Source: Verrucomicrobiota bacterium (GTDB lineage Bacteria; Verrucomicrobiota; Lentisphaeria; Oligosphaerales; Oligosphaeraceae). Taken from it: DNA of 6,159 nt. The position numbers were made by a program, and so were the translations under genes. The DNA lies in the NCBI GenBank assembly GCA_022709995.1, contig JAKLHU010000023.1:5272-11430 (forward strand), given 5' to 3'. Below the pieces are notes generated by a model. That model saw only the letters and a list, made by a program, of their open reading frames with translations. It ran no database searches and had not been told where the DNA came from. This document shows, piece by piece, positions 1-5,387 of the stretch (the first letter of the stretch is position 1; each line of letters starts with the position of its first letter).

Positions 1-1575
1 ATGATCGTCGGCTCGATCGATGTCGTTATCCAGGCTTCGCGTCTGCGCGACGGCTCGCGGAAAATCGTGTCGATTACCGAAGTCATGGGCCTCGAGGGCG
101 ATGTGATCGTGACGCAGGACGTCGCTGCCGTCGGGCAGCCAGAATCCAGCGGCATAGTCGCCGGCTGGCGCTTCCTTCGGCAACGTCACGGCCAGAGACA
201 GCCGCTGGGATGCCCCATGGCCGGCCCAGCGCCGAATATCCGTGTCAAAAGCAAAGGCATACTCCTGCACGCCCTGGCGCAACACCAGGAAGACCGGCCG
301 CGGATTGACCGGGCTGGAAAAGCCGCGGTTGACCAGTTCCACGGTCACGGCAAAGGGCCGACCGCCTTGAACCTGGTCGGGCATTTCCGCCCGGGTCAAT
401 TCCAGACGATAGCCAAGATGGTCGCGGATATATTCATAATAGCTCCGCCATACATGCTGGCCATGCGCATCGACAAAATAGCTGTCTGACACCGGCAGTT
501 TTTTATCGCGCAAGAACATCGGGTCGACGGGGACGGATTTCCAGACATCAATGGAATACTTGTCGCCTTCGAACAGGGAATTGCCGTGGACAAACCCGAA
601 GGTGTCGTAATGCCAGCGGGCCAGGAGCTCGGCGGCTTCGGCCGGCAAGGCCATGCCGCGCAGATCGCGCCAGAACAACTCGCCGTCCATAGGCAGGAAC
701 CGCCCTTCTGCGGACAGGTAGTCTTTTTCGGCGTCCATGGACATCAGGCTGTCTTTGCGGCCAAAAGTGCCGCCGTGGGATTCGGCAGCCAGAAAGCCGT
801 CGTTGAAATGACCAATCCGGGCTCGCGGAGTCAGGGCAAACGCCTCCTCGTCGCCCAGGGGCTCCGGGCCGTACAAACACATCTTCAAGGCCGGATAGCG
901 CAACATGGTGCGCCGTTCGAGCGGCAGAGCCTCGAGCACGGCGGCGAACAGTTCCCGGTGGAACGCCTGATTGTACTGCAGCTGATGGTAGCTGTTGTGC
1001 CATTCGCCGAATTTGCCGATGAAGCCGCATTGCAGAACATAGATGACGTCGCAGTAGTGCTGCAGCAGCGGCCGCAGCTGGCTCAGATGTTTCAGGGTCG
1101 TGGCGGCAGTCGGCCCAGTCAAGGTCGGCGACAATTCATACGCGAAACGCAACAGGGTCTTGGCCTTGCTTTCCCGCAGCTTCTGGAAAAAGCCCTCGAT
1201 GTCCTCCAGTTTCCGGGCCGGCAGGTCCTGGCCGTCGCTGTAGCGCATCAAAAAGCAGTAGCTCTGCATGACGGTGATGCCGTCATAGCCGAGGAAATCA
1301 AGTTCATCCTGCCATTGGGCATGGCTGAATTCGATGGCGTCAAGGCGGTTGCCGCGGATCAGGTGGGGCACGCCGGGAATGTCGATGTTCTGGAAAACAG
1401 GCTTCTCCGGACGGCCGTCAAGCTTGTTCTGCTTGTGATGGCACGAGCACATGCCGGCGATTTCACCAGGAATCGTGCTGAAATACATCTCGGTACGAAA
1501 ACCGCGCTCGGGATTGCGCAAGCCCATACGGCCGTGACAGTCGTCGGGTCGGATGCCACGAAACGTTTTTTGCAT
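1..1575 (-). CDS. DUF4874-DUF4832 domain protein, C-terminally truncated by the window edge
   Basis: The minus-strand frame stays open for 525 codons from ATG at 1575 to the left edge, with no stop in the window. Family hallmarks are visible: NPERGF at residues 21-26 (start of the DUF4874 region, roughly 14-190), then GHFNDGFLA at 255-263, GGTF at 268-271, DGEL at 297-300 and RWHYDTFGFVHG at 320-331, which fit DUF4832 (roughly 215-490). These domains often occur together in proteins suspected of carbohydrate-related roles, but no reaction is established and I assign none. The last ~120 residues look beta-rich, like the C-terminal part of DUF4832. There is no signal peptide from this start, so it looks cytoplasmic, although exported relatives may exist. 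An unusual CSCHH cluster lies at residues 43-47. The start is supported by GGAG seven bases upstream. It lies downstream of the pilus ATPase on the same strand, with its own leader, and is probably functionally separate. Family assignment is fairly sure; function is unknown. Confidence 0.85.
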   Translation of the reverse strand, partial: MQKTFRGIRPDDCHGRMGLRNPERGFRTEMYFSTIPGEIAGMCSCHHKQNKLDGRPEKPVFQNIDIPGVPHLIRGNRLDAIEFSHAQWQDELDFLGYDGITVMQSYCFLMRYSDGQDLPARKLEDIEGFFQKLRESKAKTLLRFAYELSPTLTGPTAATTLKHLSQLRPLLQHYCDVIYVLQCGFIGKFGEWHNSYHQLQYNQAFHRELFAAVLEALPLERRTMLRYPALKMCLYGPEPLGDEEAFALTPRARIGHFNDGFLAAESHGGTFGRKDSLMSMDAEKDYLSAEGRFLPMDGELFWRDLRGMALPAEAAELLARWHYDTFGFVHGNSLFEGDKYSIDVWKSVPVDPMFLRDKKLPVSDSYFVDAHGQHVWRSYYEYIRDHLGYRLELTRAEMPDQVQGGRPFAVTVELVNRGFSSPVNPRPVFLVLRQGVQEYAFAFDTDIRRWAGHGASQRLSLAVTLPKEAPAGDYAAGFWLPDGSDVLRHDHIALEAHDFGNRHDFPRAVAQTRSLDNDIDRADDH

Positions 1576-1582
1576 GGGGAAA

Positions 1583-1586
1583 CTCC
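1583..1586 (-). promoter_or_regulatory. Ribosome binding site of the DUF4874-DUF4832 gene
   Basis: On the minus strand GGAG lies seven bases before ATG 1575-1573. This is near-ideal Shine-Dalgarno spacing and decides this start. No competing in-frame start with conserved sequence is visible just upstream. Confidence 0.65.
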
Positions 1587-1591
1587 GAAGA

Positions 1592-1645
1592 GAAATGACA
1601 CCGGCGGAGGCGACACGGGCTTTCTGCCCGAGCTGAGGTGACACG
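1592..1645. repeat. Short direct repeats in the DUF gene leader
   Basis: On the plus strand GAGGTGACACG (1635-1645) and GAGGCGACACG (1607-1617) match at 10 of 11 bases and start 28 bp apart. A weaker third copy, GAAATGACACC (1592-1602, 8 of 11), follows 15 bp away. They lie just upstream of the start of the DUF gene, where operator sites would be expected. They could equally be chance in a GC-rich region. Confidence 0.35.
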
Positions 1646-1670
1646 AGCTTCCAGCCCGGGCGGAGTCACC
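1637..1670. repeat. Six-base inverted repeat GGTGAC...GTCACC
   Basis: The arms are 1637-1642 and 1665-1670, separated by 22 bases. The left arm overlaps one of the direct repeats (1635-1645). It may form a stem in the leader RNA or be a protein-binding site; the sequence does not decide between these. Confidence 0.3.
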
Positions 1671-1730
1671 ATCGCCACAACGCGCCTTCCGGCAACCTGT
1701 TACCCGCCCACCAGGACTCCGATGCCCATG

Positions 1731-1764
1731 CCGCCGCGGCCCGGCGTCGTCACCGGGCCGGCGG
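1731..1764 (-). terminator. Strong GC hairpin downstream of the ATPase gene, possible non-canonical terminator
   Basis: On the minus strand, five bases after the ATPase stop, CCGCC-GGCCCGG pairs with CCGGGCC-GC-GGCGG around an eight-base loop. This gives 12 G:C pairs interrupted by a two-base bulge. No run of T follows, so it is not a classical intrinsic terminator. It could slow RNA polymerase, protect the 3' end of the pilus transcript, or separate it from the DUF gene. Confidence 0.45.
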
Positions 1765-1769
1765 GTAGG

Positions 1770-3557
1770 TCACAAGTCTTCCAATTCATCCAGGTCATAG
1801 CTGATCTGGAACGTGCTGGTGATGCGCTGGATTTCCTCGATGGAGGTCGCCCCCAGGCTGACTTTCTCCCAACCGTCCTGGCGCAGCGTCTTCATGCCGC
1901 GCTCCATGGCCGCCTTGCGCAGTTCGCTGGTCCCGGCATGGGCGGAAACCATGTCCTGCAATTCCTCGTCAAGAAGGAAGAATTCATAAATAGCGACACG
2001 TCCACGGTAGCCGGTATGATTGCATTCCAAGCAGCCCGTGCCTTTCCACGCCTTCACGTCTTCGGCCTGCAAGCTCATCACGTCGGCGATCTCGGCGCGC
2101 ACGCGGCGCCCGATCGCTTCGTCTTCGACCTTGCAGTGCTTGCAAATGCGGCGCACCAGACGCTGGGCCAGAGCGGCGACAAGCGAAGCGGCCACCAGAT
2201 ACGGCTCGATGCCCATGTTGACGAGGCGGTTGACCGAGCCGACGGAATCATTCGTGTGCAACGTCGACAGCACCAGATGTCCCGTCAAGGCGGACTGGAT
2301 GGCGATGTCGGCGGTCTCGTTGTCACGGATTTCGCCAACCAGAATGATGTCCGGGTCATGCCGGAGGATGGACCTCAAGGCACTGGCGAAGGTCAGGCCG
2401 ATTTCGGCATGCATCTGAATCTGCGTCGTGCCCTGCAATTCATATTCGACCGGGTTTTCCACCGTGATGATTTTGCGCTCGGGGTTCTTGTCGCGGACGA
2501 ACGCCAGGGCGGCGTACAGGGTCGTGGTCTTACCGCTGCCGGTCGGGCCGGTCACCAGGACGATGCCATGCGGCAAAGACACCAGTTTGCCCAGGATGGC
2601 AAGCTGATACTTGTTCAACCCCAGCTGGCCCATTTCCAGAAAGATCGAACTGCTGGCCAATACGCGCAGGCAGATGGTCTCGCCGAAGCGCGTCGGCATG
2701 ATAGACACACGCAGGTCGGACGGCTCGCCGCCGAGAATCAGGCGGATGCGGCCGTCGTGGCTCAGGCGTTTTTCCGCGATATTGAGCCGGGCCATGATTT
2801 TCAGGCGCGAGACAATGGCGTCATGCAAGGCCACCATGCCAGGCGGAGTCGGCGTCTCCCGCAGCATGCCGTCGATGCGGTAGCGCAGGCGGACCTTTTC
2901 CCGGAACGGCTCAATGTGGATGTCGGTCGCATGCTGGCGGATGGCTTCGGAGATGATTTCATTGACCAGCTGGATGATGGAGGCGTCTTCGGTCTGGCCG
3001 GTGTCGAGATTCTGTTCTTCCTTGTCGTTAAACGCGCCGTCGACGGTCTCAATCTTCTGGGCCTTGCGGTCCTGGGTAATCTGAATCACCTTGCCGGCGC
3101 CGAGACCGTAGATTTTCTTCAGGGTGTTGTCGACTTCATTTGGAGTTGCCAAGGAGGGTTCTAGGCGGACGCCGAGGAGCAAGCGCAGGTTTTCGCGGTC
3201 GCGGATAGACGGCGGATTGGCGAAGGCGGCGCGCATGGTGCCGCGTTCGAGGCCGATGGGCACGAACTGGTAATGAAGGGCGACCTTGGGGGGGACCTTC
3301 TGGGTGGCGGCTTCTTCGATGGTCGTTTCGCCGAGGATGAGGAAGGGAATGCCCGTCACCTGGCTCAAGGCGCGATAAACCACCTCCTGGGTCGAGATGC
3401 CCAGGTCGAGAACAGCCTGCTGGGCCGGAATCTGGGCACGGCGCATCCGGCGCCGGGCCTGGTCAAACTGCTCGTCGTTTAAAATCCCCTGGGCCAAAAG
3501 AACATCCAGCAGATCGCCGCCGGTGCCCGAAACGATGGTTCCCTGGTTTTCTGTCAT
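1770..3557 (-). CDS. gspE: GspE/PilB-family type II secretion / type IV pilus assembly ATPase
   Basis: This 595-residue cytoplasmic ATPase would form a hexamer at the inner membrane and use ATP hydrolysis to drive polymerisation of pilins or pseudopilins. The order of parts is: N-terminal GspE/MshE-type domain (about 14-150), a charged linker (about 160-190), then the ATPase core. Visible core motifs are DIHIEP (212-217), LRYRIDG (224-230), Walker A GPTGSGKT (337-344), Asp box TVENPVE (365-371), the GspE signature and Walker B RHDPDIILVGEIRD (399-412), and His box STLHTND (431-437). Four cysteines (472, 475, 509, 512) form the C-x2-C-x33-C-x2-C zinc module of assembly ATPases, which argues against a PilT-type retraction ATPase. 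The common PQDGR box reads SHDGR (266-270). Length is normal for the family. The ATG overlaps the stop of the upstream gene as ATGA, and no good ribosome binding site precedes it, so translation is probably coupled. Family and role are near certain; GspE versus PilB cannot be settled here. Confidence 0.96.
   Translation of the reverse strand: MTENQGTIVSGTGGDLLDVLLAQGILNDEQFDQARRRMRRAQIPAQQAVLDLGISTQEVVYRALSQVTGIPFLILGETTIEEAATQKVPPKVALHYQFVPIGLERGTMRAAFANPPSIRDRENLRLLLGVRLEPSLATPNEVDNTLKKIYGLGAGKVIQITQDRKAQKIETVDGAFNDKEEQNLDTGQTEDASIIQLVNEIISEAIRQHATDIHIEPFREKVRLRYRIDGMLRETPTPPGMVALHDAIVSRLKIMARLNIAEKRLSHDGRIRLILGGEPSDLRVSIMPTRFGETICLRVLASSSIFLEMGQLGLNKYQLAILGKLVSLPHGIVLVTGPTGSGKTTTLYAALAFVRDKNPERKIITVENPVEYELQGTTQIQMHAEIGLTFASALRSILRHDPDIILVGEIRDNETADIAIQSALTGHLVLSTLHTNDSVGSVNRLVNMGIEPYLVAASLVAALAQRLVRRICKHCKVEDEAIGRRVRAEIADVMSLQAEDVKAWKGTGCLECNHTGYRGRVAIYEFFLLDEELQDMVSAHAGTSELRKAAMERGMKTLRQDGWEKVSLGATSIEEIQRITSTFQISYDLDELEDL
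3554..3557 (-). promoter_or_regulatory. ATGA stop-start overlap (translational coupling)
   Basis: On the minus strand the TGA (3556-3554) of the GspC/PilP-like gene shares two bases with the ATG (3557-3555) of the ATPase gene. The nearest purine-rich tract, AGGA, is 12 bases away. Reinitiation by the ribosome that finishes the upstream gene is therefore the likely way the ATPase is translated. Confidence 0.7.
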
Positions 3558-4186
3558 TCCAGCACAATGTCCTGTTTTTTGCCGATTTGCACCGTCACTT
3601 CACGGTCGCCGCCGCAGTCAAGCACCAGAGAGTCACGGCTGAAGCTCTTGACCGTCAAGGCGCCATGAACCTTGCCGCCCTCGCCCACATAGAACACCTT
3701 GGACTTCTTGGACTTGCTGTCATCCGCCGAGATGAAGGCCAATTCGCGGTCGGTCAAGCCCTTGTACATGCCCCGGTACAGCACGGTGATCTTCCGCGGC
3801 GGGGGCTTGGGCGGCGGCGGCTTGACCTCGGGCGGCTTGACCTCGGGCGGCTTCACGGTTCCACCGCCAGGCGGCGGCTTGACGGTGCCGTTGCCGTTGC
3901 CAGGCTTTGGCGGTTGCGGCGGGTTTACAAACGCCTTCGGCAGTTTTTTCCGGAAGGCCATTGGATTCACGTCGGATTGCAGGCGGGCCGGCTGCATGAA
4001 TGCGAATGTCTTGGTATCGATGAAATCTGGCACGGACGGCAACGCCTGGGCCTGGCTGGTGGTGCCGCCTTCTTCGGACAGGAAGCTGAAGCCCACCCAG
4101 CCCAGAAATCCCAGGAGCAGCAGGCCCACGGCGACTAGCAGACTGCGTTCCCATTCTTGACTTATTTTTGCTATGTATCTGTTCAT
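3554..4186 (-). CDS. GspC/PilP-like bitopic inner-membrane protein with a proline-rich linker
   Basis: This is a 210-residue protein: a short basic cytoplasmic N-terminus, one membrane helix (about 15-36), a segment of about 50 residues, a Pro/Gly/Lys-rich linker (88-131) with VKPPE repeats, and a compact beta-rich C-terminal domain (132-210). The ending, with YVGEGGKVHGALTVKSF and then SLVLDCGG, resembles the homology-region domain of GspC and the beta domain of PilP, which contact the secretin. PilP is normally a lipoprotein; here there is no lipobox, so the topology is GspC-like. An in-frame TAG two codons upstream of ATG 4186 rules out a longer N-terminus. The ribosome binding site is poor (GAGG 12 bases or AGG 2 bases away). 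The neighbours, a PilO-like gene upstream and the assembly ATPase overlapping downstream, support a role in the alignment complex. It may correspond to the Amuc_1099-type pilus-system proteins. The fold call is inference from pattern and context. Confidence 0.75.
   Translation of the reverse strand: MNRYIAKISQEWERSLLVAVGLLLLGFLGWVGFSFLSEEGGTTSQAQALPSVPDFIDTKTFAFMQPARLQSDVNPMAFRKKLPKAFVNPPQPPKPGNGNGTVKPPPGGGTVKPPEVKPPEVKPPPPKPPPRKITVLYRGMYKGLTDRELAFISADDSKSKKSKVFYVGEGGKVHGALTVKSFSRDSLVLDCGGDREVTVQIGKKQDIVLE
3818..3853 (-). repeat. 15-bp tandem repeat encoding VKPPE
   Basis: Two perfect 15-bp copies (3818-3832 and 3833-3847) are followed by the first six bases of a third. They lie in frame inside the linker of the GspC/PilP-like gene, so a change in copy number would change linker length by five residues at a time without breaking the frame. 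Confidence 0.85.
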
Positions 4187-4261
4187 CGCCTAGTTGCGCC
4201 TCATTGCCACGCCTTGACACACGGTCCTATGTTCGACAGTTGGTTTCCAAGATGCATGCGA
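4187..4261 (-). other. Short intergenic gap between the PilO-like and GspC/PilP-like genes
   Basis: The gap is 75 bp. I see no terminator and no convincing minus-strand promoter, which fits cotranscription. It ends in the weak ribosome-binding context of the downstream gene (GAGG 4199-4202, AGG 4189-4191) and an in-frame TAG (4190-4192). Confidence 0.5.
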
Positions 4262-5221
4262 TCATGCCCCGCGGGGAAGCAGCTCACGCCGTTGTTTGAC
4301 TTCCATTTTGATGGCATCGCCCTGCGGCCGGAAAAAGGCCGAGCAGACGACGGTCACAATCACGTTCGACAGCACCATCTCGTCATCCTGGTTGGCCTTG
4401 GGCGGCTGCCGCATGTTCGGCAGGGCCGTCCGCACTTCCATCTGTGACATGGGCAGGAAAATGCCTTCGCTCTGCAGGGAATCGACAAAAGTGGCGAAAT
4501 TGGCCATGCTGCCCTGAATTTCCATGCGGACCGGGAATTCAAGCAGATACGGCGCCTTGTCATTTTTGTCGATCACGTACGCGCGCATGGGCAGGACGGT
4601 GATCATGGAGGGGTTGTTGCGGTCGCGGGCGCCCGCCCCGGGTTCGCGGGTAAAACGTAAATTGTTTTTCAGGACCAGACTAGCCAGCGCTTCAACCGTC
4701 CACAGTTTCAGCCGCATCTGGTATTTGAACGGTTCGGAGGTCGACTCGTCCATGCCGAAGACCGGCTGTTCCAGGCGCACGCCCTTGCCTTCCAGTTCGG
4801 TGTACAGGCGATTGAACTGGTCCTTGTACTCAATTTGAGAGGCTTTTTCCATGAAATTGACAATGCCGGAGTCTTCCGGGCTGACGCCGTATTCCTTTTT
4901 GATCTGGATTTCGAACATGGAGGTCGCTTTCTGCATCGCGTCGACAACTTCTTTTTTCAGCCCCGGGTCGCCGCCCTTGCGGCCATTGAGCATGAGCTGG
5001 TAGGAGTCGAGCAGTTTGCGCATGCGTTCCGAGTCGCGCGGCCACTGCGACTCTTCCAGCTTCTTTTCCACGCGGGCGTGGTCGGCGCGGACTTCGTCAT
5101 ACGCCACCCAGGCCGGACGGAGTCGCATCACGCCCATGAGGGTTGTTGCCACGACCAGAAGGAAGGCCACTCCCAGCAGGGTCCGATGCCGTTCCGGCCA
5201 TTGTTGCAGTCGATAGGCCAT
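4262..5221 (-). CDS. PilO/GspM-like (Amuc_1100-type) pilus inner-membrane protein
   Basis: This is a 319-residue single-pass membrane protein: cytoplasmic residues 1-13, a membrane helix (about 14-33), a coiled-coil-prone charged stretch (about 40-80), then a periplasmic alpha/beta region. The C-terminal half holds the pattern typical of PilO ferredoxin-like domains: a strand FPVRMEIQGS (229-238), a helix with NFATFVDSLQ (241-250), then a strand PMSQMEVRT (257-265). PilO is an alignment-complex subunit that pairs with PilN in the periplasm. At 319 residues it is well above the roughly 200 usual for PilO and close to Amuc_1100 of Akkermansia (317), which has the same general architecture. The extra length lies mainly between the coiled coil and the final domain. 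The start is supported by GAGGTG nine bases upstream. It sits between a PilN-like gene and a GspC/PilP-like gene, which matches the pilN-pilO-pilP order. The architecture is clear; the family name rests on pattern and context. Confidence 0.75.
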   Translation of the reverse strand: MAYRLQQWPERHRTLLGVAFLLVVATTLMGVMRLRPAWVAYDEVRADHARVEKKLEESQWPRDSERMRKLLDSYQLMLNGRKGGDPGLKKEVVDAMQKATSMFEIQIKKEYGVSPEDSGIVNFMEKASQIEYKDQFNRLYTELEGKGVRLEQPVFGMDESTSEPFKYQMRLKLWTVEALASLVLKNNLRFTREPGAGARDRNNPSMITVLPMRAYVIDKNDKAPYLLEFPVRMEIQGSMANFATFVDSLQSEGIFLPMSQMEVRTALPNMRQPPKANQDDEMVLSNVIVTVVCSAFFRPQGDAIKMEVKQRRELLPRGA

Positions 5222-5230
5222 AAGTTATGT

Positions 5231-5236
5231 CACCTC
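5231..5236 (-). promoter_or_regulatory. Ribosome binding site of the PilO-like gene
   Basis: On the minus strand GAGGTG lies nine bases before ATG 5221-5219. It supports this start, which also places a short cytoplasmic tail ahead of the membrane helix, as in PilO. Confidence 0.65.
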
Positions 5237-5365
5237 TGCACCCGAATGGGCGGTTTTGTGATTGGATACATGATTGGCATAAAAAAACGAACGAGATGAA
5301 CAGTCGGAATATTTTTTCCCAAGGATCTGCAAGCCCACCGGCCTGCTGACGGCTGGCCGAGTGTG

Positions 5366-5379
5366 CCGGCAGGAGCCGG
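5366..5379 (-). other. Small stem-loop after the PilN-like gene
   Basis: A five-base-pair stem (CCGGC/GCCGG) with a four-base loop begins eight bases after the TAA at 5390-5388. There is no adjacent T-tract, so it is a weak terminator candidate at best and may be an attenuator or RNA-processing element. Confidence 0.3.
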
Positions 5380-5387
5380 AAATCCTA

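Larger units (their letters stand above)
1576..1769 (-). other. Intergenic leader between the ATPase gene and the DUF4874-DUF4832 gene
   Basis: This is 194 bp without a convincing gene. Read in the minus direction it holds a strong GC hairpin right after the ATPase stop, then an inverted repeat (GTCACC/GGTGAC arms), a small CGGGC-AGAAA-GCCCG hairpin (1616-1630) and short direct repeats, and finally the ribosome binding site. I could not find a convincing -35/-10 pair: a TTGCCG is present, but the hexamer 17 bases further on is a poor -10. The gap is long enough to hold an independent promoter for the DUF gene. Confidence 0.5.
5222..5387 (-). other. Intergenic gap between the PilN-like and PilO-like genes
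   Basis: These 166 bp separate two genes that usually abut or overlap in pil operons. Near the upstream stop there is a small hairpin, CCGGC-TCCT-GCCGG (5366-5379), with no T-run directly after it. Further along is an AT-rich patch (about 5275-5322) containing GGAAAAAATATTCC and a run of seven T. That composition would suit an internal promoter, but I cannot point to a good -35/-10 pair. No convincing small gene was found. Confidence 0.45.

Noticed and set aside
1..489. Plus-strand open frame at the left edge
   Set aside because: It is the antisense shadow of the C-terminal part of the DUF4832 domain and has no features of its own.
586..1641. Plus-strand open frame of 351 codons opposite the DUF4874-DUF4832 gene
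   Set aside because: It shows no recognisable family motifs, whereas the opposite strand holds clear DUF4874/DUF4832 motifs over the same bases. Long antisense frames are common in GC-rich genes.
1638..3164. Plus-strand open frame of 508 codons opposite the ATPase gene
   Set aside because: It lies antisense to the intact GspE/PilB motifs and has no domain-like sequence. Its four-base overlap with the preceding plus-strand frame looks operon-like but is coincidental.
3587..4160. Plus-strand Gly/Arg-rich open frames opposite the GspC/PilP-like gene
   Set aside because: Their Gly-rich repeats are simply the complement of the proline codons in the linker. The minus strand gives a sensible membrane protein overlapping the ATPase start.
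4214..4219. Perfect TTGACA on the plus strand, candidate -35 box
   Set aside because: At a 17-base spacing the next hexamer is CAGTTG, not a -10, and no plus-strand gene lies downstream.
4835..5299. Plus-strand open frame of 154 codons opposite the start of the PilO-like gene
   Set aside because: It is antisense to a gene with a good ribosome binding site, membrane helix and PilO-like pattern, and has no recognisable domain.
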